From contig JADPXZ010000007.1 in NCBI GenBank assembly GCA_019009955.1, positions 2,073,501 to 2,137,500 of the forward strand: 64,000 bases of DNA. The letters are read 5' to 3'. Positions 24,245 to 34,599 of the stretch are shown piece by piece. The position numbers were made by a program, and so were the translations under genes. Each line of letters opens with the position of its first letter. Positions within the stretch are counted from its first letter, which is position 1. The notes beneath the pieces were generated by a model. It was not told the DNA's origin. It did no database searches and saw nothing but the letters and a program-made list of their open reading frames with translations. The stretch is from Riptortus pedestris. Lineage: Eukaryota; Arthropoda; Insecta; Hemiptera; Alydidae.

Positions 24245-25350
24245 CAAAAAAACCATTATAACTCGCTTAATATTGTAGCTACGACAAAAGTGCATATAAC
24301 AACAATTGTAGAGCATCAATAGTTCAACAAGATTGGTTCTATAACATTTTACTCTCCGACTCATAATAACGGAGATATTTGGAATTTTTATAACGAATAG
24401 CTAAAATGCATAGATTAGGTGAACTAATATTATGCAACACTTTAAACGCTAATATCTCGGTTAATATTTACTCTAGAGAAAAAGTGCATATAACAACAAT
24501 TGTAGAGCATCAATAGTTCAACAAGATTGGTTCTATAACATTTTACTCTCAGGCTCATAATAACGGAGATATTTGGAATTTTTGTTAAGAACAGCTGAAC
24601 TGAATAGATCAGGTGTAGTAATATTGTGCAACACTTTAAACGCTAATATCTCTGTTAATATTTACTCTAGAGAAAAAGTGCATATAACAACAATTGTAGA
24701 GCATCAATAGTTCAACAAGATTGGTTCTATAACATTTTACTCTCAGGCTCATAATAACGGAGATATTTGGAATGTTTGTTGTAAATAGCTAGAATAAATA
24801 ATTTACTCTAGAGAAAAAGTGCATATAACAACAATTGTAGAGCATCAATAGTTCAACAAGATTGGTTCTATAACATTTTACTCTCAGGCTCATAATAACG
24901 GAGATATTTGGAATTTTGGAACAACAGTCCTAAAGTGTTACCTTGGGCAAAACCTTAAACTACTTTTTTTAAAGAAAAACGCTAATATCTCGGTTAATAT
25001 TAACTCTAGAGTAAAAGTGCATATAACAACAATTGTAGAGCATCAATAGTTTAACAAGATTGGTTCTATAACATTTTACTCTCAGACTCATAATAACGGA
25101 GATATTTGGAATTTTGGTACAACAGTCCTAAAGTGTTACCTTGTGCAACACCTTAAATCTACTTTTTTAAAGAAAAACGCTAATATCTCGGTTAATATTT
25201 ACTCTAGAGAAAAAGTGCATATAACAACAATTGTAGAGCATCAATAGTTCAACAAGATTGGTTCTATAACATTTTACTCTCAGACTCATAATAACGGAGA
25301 TATTTGCTATTTTCTCGGTTAATATTTACTCTAGAGAAAAAGTGCACATA
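24245..25350 (+). repeat. A-type element array (intron 0, left copy)
   Basis: Six to seven A-type elements in plus orientation with spacers GCTAATATCTC and AGCAACACTTTAAACG-like. Mirrors 49945-50640, which has fewer units. Confidence 0.8.
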
Positions 25351-25361
25351 ACAACAATTCT

Positions 25362-25556
25362 AAAATTGATAAATCCAATAAACTGTTCAAGTTACAGCCA
25401 CTTATAAACATGCTGAAGGATAGCTTCATGAAATTCTTCCCCCCTTCTAAAAACTTGTCATATGATGAGTGCATGGTCCAGTACTTCGGCCGTCATTCCA
25501 GTAAGCAATGTATCCGTAATAAACCACTTTTCGGTTTGGATACAAAGTAAATGGCA
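25362..25556 (+). pseudogene. piggyBac-type transposase fragment, plus strand, left arm
   Basis: Reads [20 protein letters not shown], then [20 protein letters not shown] and [21 protein letters not shown]. The LSYDECM...YFGRH..KQ.IR.KP string is the catalytic-core signature of piggyBac (DDE_Tnp_1_7) transposases, with the Asp of SYDE in place. It is a short fragment with no ends. A second fragment faces it from the other side of the Helitron (26842-27046). Confidence 0.8.
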
Positions 25557-25777
25557 AATACATACTAAGTTTCTTAAAATTCGGTTCAGACGTTTATGCG
25601 TGAAAAGGTAACAAACAAACAAACAAACAAACAAATAAACAAACAAACAAACAAACAGACACCAAAGAAACAAAATGCAGTTATGGTGTCTATGACATGT
25701 GAAACGAAAAGTTATCGTGAAATTTCGCGAAAAAAATCAATGTACAGACAGAGGTTACAATTTTATATATATATAGA
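25557..25777 (-). mobile_element. Helitron 5' end fragment, left arm
   Basis: Same sequence as the 5' end of the complete Helitron next to it (AACAAAC repeats, GTCTATGACATGTGAAACG, ATCAATGTACAGACAGAGG), ending in the minus-strand 5' terminus TCTATATATATATAAAA. The rest is missing. It contains an (AAAC)n expansion at 25616-25658. Confidence 0.65.
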
Positions 25778-25807
25778 TTAATATAACCTGGTCGAAAACA
25801 TCAAGAG

Positions 25808-25811
<4 letters not shown>

Positions 25812-25872
<61 letters not shown>
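25812..25872. repeat. (TA)n microsatellite
   Basis: Pure TA between two Helitron ends. Confidence 0.9.
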
Positions 25873-25873
<1 letters not shown>

Positions 25874-26841
25874 TAGCTGAGATAGCCGGCTTCGCTCGGG
25901 AATTCATTTGAGGCTGAATGGTGATGGTATATTTTTGGCAAGGCTTTACTTTGCACAATATTTTGACATTTACCCGTCCCAGTGTTTAGGGTTAATACCC
26001 GTCGTTGCTGTGGATTTGCTAATAATAAAATTAATTTTTTATGTAAGACTTCACTGTCCTGCATATTGTCACATTCCTGTGCATTATGCATAGATTTGAA
26101 TTATTAAGGAGAAAATATTAACATACATTTGAATTAATTTTTTCAGGTGAGGTACCTGGTAGTTCATATTGAAAAGAATTGTTGAGCAAATTTCTCTAAA
26201 TAACAAAATAAACAACTTTTGTTATGTGCATATTTGCCGAAACCCCAATAGGAAACGAAATATCACTATTTTTAATTTCAGGCCTCCCTTACAACCCCCA
26301 CTCCAGTCCGTCCCTAGAAATGTTAGTATGGCTTATTATAATGAAGGCGTTAGTGCTAATACACATACCGAGAGTTTTATTTAGTTCGGTTGAGTCTTTT
26401 GTGCCAAATAAAATTGTTGACTCCCGCTATAATTTTTAGCGTATAACGCATTTACACATCGGTATACGACAAAAGTGTATATAACAAAAGTTACACTAAA
26501 TAACAAAATAAACAACTTTTGTCATGTGCATATTTGCCGAAAAACCTATAGGAAACGAAATATCGCTATTTTAAATTTCAGCCGTCCCTTATAACCCCCA
26601 CTCCTGTTCGTCTCAGAGAAAATTAATATAGCCTAAAGTCTAAGTTGGGTTAGTAGTAATATACATACCAAGTTTCATAAAATTCGGTTCAGCCGTTTAT
26701 GCGTGAAAAGGTAACAAACAGACACGAAAGAAACAAAATGCAGATATGGTGTCTATGACATGTGAAACGAAAAGTTATCGTGAAATTTCGCGAAAAAAAA
26801 TCAATGTACAGACAGAGGTTACAATTTTATATATATATAGA
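25873..26841 (-). mobile_element. Non-autonomous Helitron, left arm
   Basis: On the minus strand it begins TCTATATATATATAAAATTG and ends CGAAGCCGGCTATCTCAGCTAG, so it has the Helitron termini 5'-TC and CTAG-3' with a GC-rich region just before. It is flanked by A on the left and T on the right of the insertion (A^T), as expected for Helitrons, and has no terminal inverted repeats. Inside is an internal duplication (AAACAACTTTTGTTATGTGC-type block twice). It encodes no Rep/helicase. It sits in a piggyBac fragment, as does the copy at 48119-49094, so insertion predates the duplication of the arms. Confidence 0.75.
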
Positions 26842-27046
26842 TAATATAGAATTTCATGAATCTATCGTTCAGCATGTTTATAAGTGGCTGTAACTTGAAC
26901 AGTTTATTGGATTTATCAATTTTAGAATTGTTGTTTAAATGTACGAATAGTTTTATTTGTAGGTAGCGATCTCTTCTCATGGCCTCAGCCGCCATGGCGT
27001 TATTCATATCTGGTTTTATAACCATCTCCAAATAAATAAATTCCAA
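26842..27046 (-). pseudogene. piggyBac-type transposase fragment, minus strand, left arm
   Basis: Reads LEMVIKPDMNNAMAAEAMRR, then DRYLQIKLFVHLNNNSK and [20 protein letters not shown]. The MRRDRY..I...VHLNNN and KL.KL.PL...LN.RF strings fit the region upstream of the catalytic core of piggyBac transposases. It is cut by the Helitron right after FMKF. Together with the plus-strand fragment it shows two piggyBac pieces in opposite orientation. Confidence 0.8.
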
Positions 27047-27175
27047 ATATCTCCGTTATTATGAGCCTGAGAGTAAAATGTTATAGAACCAATCTTGTTG
27101 AACTATTGATGCTCTACAATTGTTGTTATATGCACTTTTTCTCTAGAGTAAATATTAACCGAGATATTGTTATTT
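27047..27175 (-). repeat. A-type inverted-repeat element
   Basis: CAAATATCTCCGTTATTATG to AACCGAGATATTG, adjacent to the piggyBac fragment. Confidence 0.85.
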
Positions 27176-27579
27176 GTCGGAAATAATTACCGTCTTATTC
27201 CCTTTTTTTTCCTCATAGTAACCCTGTGAGGAGTAATTTATTCGAATACATGTTCCATTGCCACATGGCATATTACATGTATTATTATGTTTAAATACAT
27301 CATTATTTTACAATAAATATTTGTTTATCAACTGTCATTCAAATATTCAAGAAATAAAAATAAAAAAAATTGAAATAAAATATAAAAAAATAAATAAATA
27401 AATAAAAAACAAAAAAAATAATTGAATTAAAGTTAAACTCAACGATGTTTAATTTGCGAGTCTATGTAAGGTAAATATATTAAATTATAATTCTCATTCC
27501 TCACAATCAACTTTACACTCTAATGTATTTTTGCTTCATAAATATAAAAATTTGTCTCACATTATCCTTAGAAATTGTG

Positions 27580-28201
27580 TGCATTTTTGATGGTGACTCT
27601 TAATTGTGTTGTAGTTGTGAGTTATATTTGGTATGTATTGATGTAAGCTGTAAGATTTGTTACATGTCGTCCATTCTCTGTTCCACTTTTGTATTGTGTC
27701 GGTACGTAAGTCTTTATTAATGTTGCTGCTTCCTTTGCTAACTGCTTTTTCGGTTCAAATATTTCCTGAGTGGGCTTTTACCCATTCTATGTGTATGTGT
27801 AGATTTAAATGTATAATTTGCAGAATATTTTGTCTAATGTTTCCTGTGAACGGGTCCTGTATAGTAGGGTTGCTTATTGAGTAAATGAGTGTCGTGTTGT
27901 CTGTGTGTATGGTCGTATATTTGAGTAGGTTATACGATGATTTCATAATATATTCGGTAGCTTTTAAAACAGCGTATTTCTCTGCTTGATTATTAGAGCA
28001 TCTTGCATCAATTCGGTATTTGTATTTTAGAATATTTCCACTTGTAGTCTCAACAATTAATGCTGCTCCAGGTGTGTTGTTGTCAGTTTTGCTTCCGTCA
28101 GTAAATATGTGCGTCTGTGTGTACAGAGTCGTCAGCTCTTCTGCTTTATATTCTGCTGGAATATAAATAAATAGTTTTGAGGCATTCTGATTTCTATTTA
28201 T
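27580..28201 (-). pseudogene. LINE ORF2 RNase H domain fragment
   Basis: Reads AEYKAEELTTLYTQTHIF-TDGSK-TDNNTPGAALIV, RCSNNQAEKYAVLKATEY, TTIHTDNTTLIYSI and HIEWVKAHSGN. These are the RNase H1 positions D (TDGSK), E (NQAEKYA), D (HTD) and the KAHSGN loop, in the right order and spacing. A TGA follows HSGNI, after which the same frame goes on (TEKAV, then QKWNREW), as in LINE C-termini with RNase H. I-like LINE clades carry this domain after the reverse transcriptase; the exact clade is not decided. Confidence 0.8.
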
Positions 28202-28357
28202 GAAGGCGCAATTGTCCCTAATATGTTCTACGGTATTTCAGTATGGCATTATGCTCTACGCGGAAAAAGGAACCTGACGAAATTTCATAGACTACAACGA
28301 CTCATAGGCATTAAAACTGCGAAAGGTTATGGAACTATTTATTATGAGGCCTTTATT
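28202..28357 (+). pseudogene. LINE reverse transcriptase C-terminal fragment (inverted piece)
   Basis: Reads EGAIVPNMFYGISVWHYALR and KFHRLQRLIGIKTAKGYGT followed by YYEA. This fits the end of non-LTR reverse transcriptases (I.P...YG..VW ... L..LQR...... T....EA). In ORF2 this precedes RNase H, and here it lies directly beside it head to head. Confidence 0.75.
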
Positions 28358-28414
28358 ATGTCTTATTCCCTTAACGACTTCACTATGAGAAGCGTTGGTA
28401 TATATTTTGTTAAC

Positions 28415-28910
28415 TTCCAAATATCTCCGTTATTATGAGCCTGAGAGTAAAATGTTATAGAACCAATCTTGTTGAACTATTGATGCTCTACAATTGTTGT
28501 TATATGCACTTTTTTCTCCTGTTCGTAACATTTATTCCAAATATCTCCGTTATTATGAGCCTGAGAGTAAAATGTTATAGAACCAATCTTGTTGAACTAT
28601 TGATGCTCTACAATTGTTGTTATATGCACTTTTTCTCTAGAGTAAATATTAACCGAGATATTCGTATTTCTTAATAAATCTTATATTAACCGAGATATTA
28701 GCGTTTTTCTTTAATAAACTCTTGCATAAAGTTATTATCTCAGAATAAATTATTTCAGCTATTCGTAAGAATAATTCCAAATATCTCCGTTATTATGAGC
28801 CTGAGAGTAAAATGTTATAGAACCAATCTTGTTGAACTATTGATGCTCTACAATTGTTGTTATATGCACTTTTTCTCTAGAGTAAATATTAACCGAGATA
28901 TTAGCGAAAT
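28415..28910 (-). repeat. A-type elements between LINE and exon 0, left arm
   Basis: Three A-type elements, two of them (28420-28515 and 28535-28660) directly in tandem, the first truncated at its 3' side. Confidence 0.8.
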
Positions 28911-29270
28911 ATGCTAAGTTCACGCAGCCCTTTGATAATACGTTTCAGCTTTTATCGTGTTCTTACCCCGTTAGTTCCAGTTGTCATAATATTATGAACT
29001 AGCTTTTCTGTGTCCCGAACAATAGGAAATTAATAATTTATAAATTCGTGCAGCTGAAAACAAAACTTTTAAAAAGTTTGACGAAACATTATCCAAAACG
29101 TATAATTCCCATTTGAAACTATCAACTTACTTTTCTGTTTACTATTTTTCCCCATGAGTTACTGCCTGAATTAATTAAATAATTCCTCATTTATTAAATA
29201 CGAGTTTTAGTTGTCAAAAGTTCTGTGAAGTAAAACAACAATAAAACTCTATAAATATTGTAGCTACGGC
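28911..29270 (-). other. OR left copy, exon 0 region and upstream
   Basis: Element-free block conserved in both arms (counterpart 46615-46985). It holds exon 0 and about 110 bp upstream of its ATG plus about 230 bp downstream of the donor. Conservation of a repeat-free block around a start codon fits a 5' exon. A TTTATTAAATACGAGTTTTAG-type stretch lies upstream; no clear TATA box. Confidence 0.55.
29131..29155 (-). CDS. OR left copy, exon 0 (start codon exon)
   Basis: ATG GGG AAA AAT AGT AAA CAG AAA A, then donor GTAAGTTG; encodes MGKNSKQK. The one leftover base joins exon 1 (AA GAG AAA ATG CCT) in frame as KEKMPRG. Identical in the right arm. ATG context is AACTCATGG. An AG (TTAATTCAG) 10 bp upstream could be an acceptor for a separate 5' UTR exon. 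Confidence 0.7.
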
Positions 29271-29274
29271 AAAA

Positions 29275-30810
29275 GTGCATATAACAACAATTGTAGAGCA
29301 TCAATAGTTCAACAAGATTGGTTCTATAACATTTTACTCTAAGGCTCATAATAACGGAGATATCTTATTGCAAATTTAAATTTACTATAAATATTGTTAT
29401 ATACATATTATCTCTAAAATGAATATTAGCCGAGATATTTGCAGTTTTACTTACGGACGAGCGAGTTTCCCGCCAAAAGTTAGTTCGGCCGTAATTGTTA
29501 CATTGTTTTCATTAACTTTTACTTTGAGAGATACGTTACGCAAATACGTTTACTTCTTGGATTACTAAAATGCAAGTAATTGAGATTAAAATTATTTTGA
29601 TTCACTACAAATTACTACTATTACTTCAAGAGACGAAACGATACTGAAACTGACTAAACATACCATTAAAAGTCTTATGAGAAACGAATCTTATTTAAAA
29701 AGTCCGCAAGGCAGGGGCTGCGTTAACAAAGCAGATTTCCCAGCGTGAAGTTTGGCAATTTATAGAAATCTGCATACGAGAGCCGAACAGTTACGGAAAC
29801 GGCTGAACTAGCTTTTGGCGGGAAACTCACTCGTCCGTCAACGGCCCACTTTTACTAAAAATGCAAATATCTCGGTTAATATTCATTCTAGAGAAAATAT
29901 GTATATAACAATATTTATAGTAAATTTAATTTGCAATAAGATTGGTTATATACAATTTTTCGATCCGACGCATAATAACGGAGATATTTATAATTTTCAA
30001 AATACTCACCCTCTTTAGGGGAAGTTTGCTAAAATACAACTATCTTTAAGGAAATATGCTAATATCTCCGTTTTTATGAGTCTGAGAGTAAAATGTTATC
30101 GAACCAATCTTGTTGAACTATTGATGCTCTACAATTGTTGTTATATGCACGTTTTCTCTAGAGTAAATATTAACCGAGATATTGTTATTTGTCGGAAATA
30201 ATTACCGTCCTATTCCCTTAACGACTGTCATATGAGAACAGTTGGTGTATATTGTTATTCCAAATATCTCCGTTATTATGAGCCTGAGAGTAAAATGTTA
30301 TAGAACCAATCTTGTTGAACTATTGATGCTCTACAATTGTTGTTATATGCACTTTTTCTCTATCGTGAATATTAACCGAGATATTGTTATTTGTCGGAAA
30401 TAATTACCGTCTTATTCCCTTAACGACTTGCTTATGAGAGACGTTGGTATATATTTTGTTAACTTCCAAATATCTCCGTTATTATGAGTCTGAGAGTAAA
30501 ATGTTATAGAACCAATCTTGTTGAACTATTGATGCTCTACAATTGTTGTTATATGCACTTTTTCTCTAGAGTAAATATTAACCGAGATATTGTTATTTGT
30601 CGGAAATAATTACCGTCTTATTCCCTTAACGACTTCGCTATGAAAAGCGTTGGTATATATTTTGTTAACTTCCAAATATCTCCGTTATTATGAGCCTGAG
30701 AGTAAAATGTTATAGAACCAATCTTGTTGAACTATTGATGCTCTACAATTGTTGTTATATGCACTTTTTCTCTATCTTAAATATTAACCGAGATATTGTT
30801 ATTTTTTATT
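29275..30810. repeat. Mixed A and B elements upstream of the left OR
   Basis: A-type elements at about 29270-29365, 30055-30180, 30260-30385, 30465-30595 and 30670-30800, B-type pieces at about 29365-29445 and 29860-29990. The A units from 30055 on share the spacer GTTATTTGTCGGAAATAATT / ACCGTCTTATTCCCTTAACG, period about 205 bp. The element-free stretch 29460-29700 holds no gene that I recognise. Confidence 0.75.
29697..29860 (+). repeat. Hairpin repeat H, copy 3
   Basis: AAAGTCCGCAAGGCAGGGGC ... GCAGATTTCCCAGCGTGAAG ... AGAAATCTGC stem, CCGAACAGTTACGGAAACGG, then CTCACTCGTCCGTCAACGG. A B-type element follows directly. Confidence 0.6.
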
Positions 30811-30816
30811 TGTGTG

Positions 30817-30950
30817 ATTTCCCAGCGTCAAGTTTTACAATAGAGAAATCTCCATACGAGAGCCGAACAGTTACGGAAACGGCTGAACTAGCTTTCGGCG
30901 GGAAACTCACTCGTCCCTCAACGGCCCACTTTTACTAAAAATGCACATAT
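30817..30950 (+). repeat. Hairpin repeat H, copy 4 (5'-truncated)
   Basis: Begins at GATTTCCCAGCGTCAAG and continues as in copy 3 (GAACAGTTACGGAAACGGCT, CTCGTCCCTCAACGGCCC). It abuts an A-type element on the left and a B-type element on the right. Confidence 0.6.
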
Positions 30951-31000
30951 CTCGGTTAATATTCATTCTAGAGAAAAAGTGTATATAACAATATTTATTT

Positions 31001-31575
31001 ATTTTTCTCTTTTACACCTCTGTCTGAGTAGCCCAATGATTTTCCAATCAACCACTTGGAACTCCTAAGCGTCCTTCATTAATCAACCCATTTCATCTAT
31101 GTCATAATATACCAGACTATTTATTTATTTATTTGAGCTTCGCAGCTTTGGCGATGTTGCTCTAAAATAAAACTTAAAAAACAAAACAAAACTCAAATAA
31201 AAACAAAACAATACAAAAAAATAACAAAATTAAACAAAACATAAATACGTAGAACATAGAACACAAAAGGAACACAAAACATAAAAGGAACATAAAACAC
31301 AAAACATAAAAGTAACATAGAACACAAAACATAAAAGGGACATAGAACACAAAACATAAAAGGAACATAGAACACAAAACATAAAAGGAACATAGAACAC
31401 AAAACATCAAAGGAACATTGGAACAAGAACATAAAAGGAACATAGAACACAAAACATAAAAGGAACATAGAACACAAAACATAAAAGGAACATAGAACAC
31501 AAAACATAAAAGGAACATAGAACACAAAAGGAACACAAAACATAAAAAGAACATAGAACACAAAACATTATTTAT
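31001..31575. mobile_element. Insertion carrying a 25-bp minisatellite
   Basis: A B-type element is split: its left part ends AACAATATTTAT at 31000 and its right part resumes ATTTATAGTAAATTTAATTTG at about 31570. ATTTAT at both junctions may be a target duplication. The inserted DNA has ATTTATTTATTTGAGCTTCG near the middle and a tandem of about a dozen copies of AGGAACATAGAACACAAAAC plus ATAAA (31255-31565). The long Phe/Val/Leu/Cys open frames here come from the tandem repeat. Only in the left arm. Class unknown. Confidence 0.6.
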
Positions 31576-31589
31576 AGTAAATTTAATTT

Positions 31590-32095
31590 GCAATAAAATG
31601 TTATAGAACCAATCTTGTTGAACTATTGATGCTCTACAATTGTTGTTATATGCACTTTTTCTATATCATGAATATTAACCGAGATATTAGCGTTTTTCTT
31701 TAATAAACTGTTGCACAAGGTTAGTACGTCAGACCTAAACTATTTTAGGTGTTCTTAGCAATAATCCCAAATATCTCCGTTATTATGAGTCTGAGAGTAA
31801 AATGTTATAGAACCAATCTTGTTGAACTATTGATGCTCTACAATTGTTGTTATATGCACTTTTTCTCTATCGCAAATATTAACCGAGATATTAGCGTTTT
31901 TCTTTACTAAAGTGTTGCACAAAGTTAGTATCTCATACCTAAGCCATTTTTAACAAAACTTCCAAATATCTCCGTTATTATGAGTCTGAGAGTAAAATGT
32001 TATAGAACCAATCTTGTTAAACTATTGATGCTCTACAATTGTTGTTATATGCACTTTTACTCTAGAGTTAATATTAACCGAGATATTAGCAAAAT
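31590..32095 (-). repeat. A-type elements with one A/B chimera
   Basis: Three A-type elements. The first (31575-31685) starts with the B-type interior TTTAATTTGCAATA and switches at once into A-type ATGTTATAGAACC, a join of two subfamilies. Confidence 0.75.
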
Positions 32096-32149
32096 ATGAT
32101 TAGTTTACGCAGCCCCTGCGTGTAAGATTTTGTTAGCTCGTGTTTGAAT

Positions 32150-32340
32150 TGAGTAGGATAATGTATAAACTGGGGCTCTCTCTCTGTCTCTCTCTCTCTC
32201 ACACACACACACTCTTTCTATCTCTGTCTCTCTTCACGACACATTAATTAGCTTAATTAAGTGATAGAAACGAAGGGGGGGGGGCGCCTGAGAGAAAAAA
32301 AAGGCGGGTAATCCACCCGTTGGCGCCATTTCACGCAGTC
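32150..32340 (+). other. CT/CA-rich region before a putative small exon, left
   Basis: CT and CA microsatellite, TCACGACACATTAATTAGC, a G run and CCGTTGGCGCCATTTCACGC, leading to an ATG. The same block occurs inverted at 38036-38380 and 42197-42500. Preserved three times, so it may be a promoter or 5' UTR, or part of a larger repeat unit. Confidence 0.4.
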
Positions 32341-32363
32341 ATGCCACCCAAACCGGAGCGAAG
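32341..32363 (+). CDS. Putative first coding exon (MPPKPER), copy 1
   Basis: ATG CCA CCC AAA CCG GAG CGA AG, then GTAAATA as donor. Two minus-strand copies exist (38012-38035 and 42152-42196, both with small indels). Each opens into the C-type element array, so this could be the first exon of a gene whose other exons are outside or lost. It does not join the OR in frame. Evidence is only the start codon, the donor and the threefold presence. Confidence 0.3.
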
Positions 32364-32399
32364 GTAAATATTTGTTCATTTTGGCGGGAATTGTTATGG

Positions 32400-34580
32400 G
32401 AAAATAAATTGACTTATTTAACGATAAGTCAAAATATCTCAGTTATTATTAGTCAAATCGAAAAATGTCAAATAACCAAACTTATTGCAAATTAAATTCT
32501 CTATAATTATTGCCTTTTACACTTTTTTAATATCTGTAATATTAACCGAGATATTTGCATTTGTTTAAACAATTGTGTATAACAGTATATACTTAAGTTT
32601 AGTATATCAGGATAAAAGTCAAAATATCTCCGTTATTATTAGTCAAATCGAAAAATGCTAAATAACCAAACTTATTGATAATTTAATTTGTCATAATTAT
32701 TGTTCTTTGCATTTTTTATTTAGCTATAATATTAACCGAGATATTTGCATTTGTTTAAACAATTGTCTATAACAGTATATAGGCTAGGTTAGTATATCAG
32801 GATAAAAGTCATAATATCTCCGTTATTATTAGTCAAATCCAAAAATGTCAAATAACCAATCTTGTTGCAAATTTAATTTGTCATAATTATTGTTTCTTTC
32901 TGCATTATTTATTTAGGCTATAATATTAACCGAGATTATTGCATTTAGTTTATAAAAAACAACAATTGTCTATAACAGTATATAGGTTAGTATATCAGGA
33001 TAAAAGTCATAATATCTCCGTTATTATTAGTCAAATCCAAAAATGTCAAATAACCAATCTTGTTGCAAATTTAATTTGTCATAATTATTGTTCTTTGCAT
33101 TTTTTATTTAGCTATAATATTAACCGAGATATTTGCATTTGTTTAAACAATTGTCTATAACAGTATATACTCTAGGTTAGTATATCAGGACAGGATAAAA
33201 GAAGTCATAATACTCCGTTATTATTAGTCAATATCCGATCCAAAAATGTCAAATAATATTAATACCCAATCTTAGATTGTAAGAATTTAATTTTCATCGT
33301 CATATTTAGATTGTTCTTTGCACTTTCTTTATGCAACTATAATATTAACCGAGCACCTATTTGCATTGTGTTTACAAAACAATTGGTAATAACAGTATAT
33401 ATTATACTCTATGGTAGTATAGTCAGGATAAAAGTCAAAATGAATAATCTCCGTTATTACTTAGCTCAAAATCGAAAAAAGGAAAAATGCTAAATAATAC
33501 CAAACCTTATTGGGGGATAATTTGTGTTAATTTGTCTTAATAATTATTGTTCTTTGCACTTTTTTTAATTTAGCTATAATATTAACCGAGAAATGATTTG
33601 CATTTGTTTTAAACAATTGTTTATAACAGTATATTTTACTCTAGGTTAGTATATCATCAGGATAAAAAGTCAAAATATCCTCCGTTATTATTTAAGTTTT
33701 CGGGGGGGGGAAAAAAGTCAAATGTAAAAAATGTTACTAAATGAACAAATTCTTGTTAGTCAAATTTAAAATTTTCTATAATTATTGTTCTTTTATTATT
33801 TTTTATAAAACAGGACACACTTTTAGAGCGTTTTTTTTAATAACTATAAGTAGCTTAACCGACGAGATATTTGCATTTGTTTGAAAACAGATAGGGGGTG
33901 TATAACAGTATATACTCTAGGCTTAGTACACATCAGGATAAAAGTCAAAATATCTCCGTTATTATATAAGTCAAAATCGACAAAAATGTCAAATATGAAT
34001 CAAACTTATGAGGGGGGGGGGGAGGGGAAAATTAAAATTTTCCTATAACATTATTGTTTAATAATGGGGGGGGAATACACATTCTTTCTCTTATCTTCTT
34101 TCTTCTAACTGAGTAAAGATTTAACCGATGAGATAATTTGCATTTGGTTTAAACAATAGTGTATAACAAATAGTACTCTAGGTTAGTATAATCAGGATAA
34201 AAGTCAAAATAACATCTCCGTTATTATTAGTCAAATCGAAAAATGCTAAAAATAAAGGCAAACTTATTGTAAATTTAAATTCTCTATAGATTATTGTTCA
34301 TTTTGCAACTTTATTATTTAGCTATAATATTAACCGCACAGAGTCACAGTTATTTGCTATTTTGTTTAAAACAATTGTTGTATAACAATATTTACTCCAG
34401 GTTAGTATATATCAAGGATAAAATTCCAAATATCAACGGCTCCGTTATTTATGAGCCTGAGAGTAAAATGGTTAATATAAAAACCAATCTTGTTAAATCT
34501 AATTGATACTCCGGAGGGCGGAACAATTTGGTTGTTATATGGCAACTTTTTCTCCTCTATCGTAAAATATTAAATCATTA
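32400..34580 (-). repeat. C-type tandem array, central left
   Basis: C-type elements (CTCCGTTATTATTAGTCAAATCG ... TAACCGAGATATTTGC) with spacers ATTTGTTTAAACAATTGT, GTATATCAGGATAAAAGTC. The first four units are clean. From about 33180 each unit is riddled with 1-10 base insertions, including G runs at about 33702, 34013 and 34065. Confidence 0.8.
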
Positions 34581-34599
34581 ACCGAGATATTTAGGCGTT

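Larger units (their letters stand above)
27192..28372 (-). mobile_element. 5'-truncated LINE with internal inversion and 13-bp target-site duplication
   Basis: GTCTTATTCCCTT stands at both 27192-27204 and 28360-28372. The same host sequence is uninterrupted at about 47755-47820 (right arm) and 30400-30430, so the insertion limits are exact. On the minus strand the 3' end is an A run next to the left duplication. About 27205-28201 is in sense on the minus strand and encodes RNase H. The remaining 28202-28359, encoding the end of the reverse transcriptase, is inverted. That arrangement (inverted 5' piece, sense 3' piece) is what twin priming produces. It is present only in the left arm. Confidence 0.85.
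7581..29155 (-). pseudogene. Odorant receptor, left copy (disrupted as assembled)
   Basis: Insect OR: an odorant-gated cation channel subunit in olfactory neuron dendrites that pairs with Orco (family knowledge). Seven of eight coding exons are present on the minus strand: exon 0 (29131-29155), 1 (23978-24233), 2 (13451-13793), 3 (11362-11613), 5 (9726-9829), 6 (8686-8848) and 7 (7581-7615). Exon 2 is clean and carries the OR hallmark LPHLLYFPFD; exon 6 carries the conserved C-terminal region. Breaks: exon 4 absent; exon 1 frameshifted and without its 3' end and donor; one-base insertions in exons 3 and 5; exon 5 acceptor AG changed to GG. Some one-base changes could be consensus error, but the lost exon and lost donor are structural. 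The introns are almost wholly inverted-repeat elements. Confidence 0.75.

Noticed and set aside
31174..31593. 139-residue Phe/Cys/Leu-rich 'membrane protein' frame
   Set aside because: A 25-bp tandem repeat has no stop in this frame; the periodic sequence is a repeat artefact.
32341..32363. MPPKPER block as the first exon of the OR
   Set aside because: It points toward the centre, away from both OR copies, and would join exon 1 out of frame.
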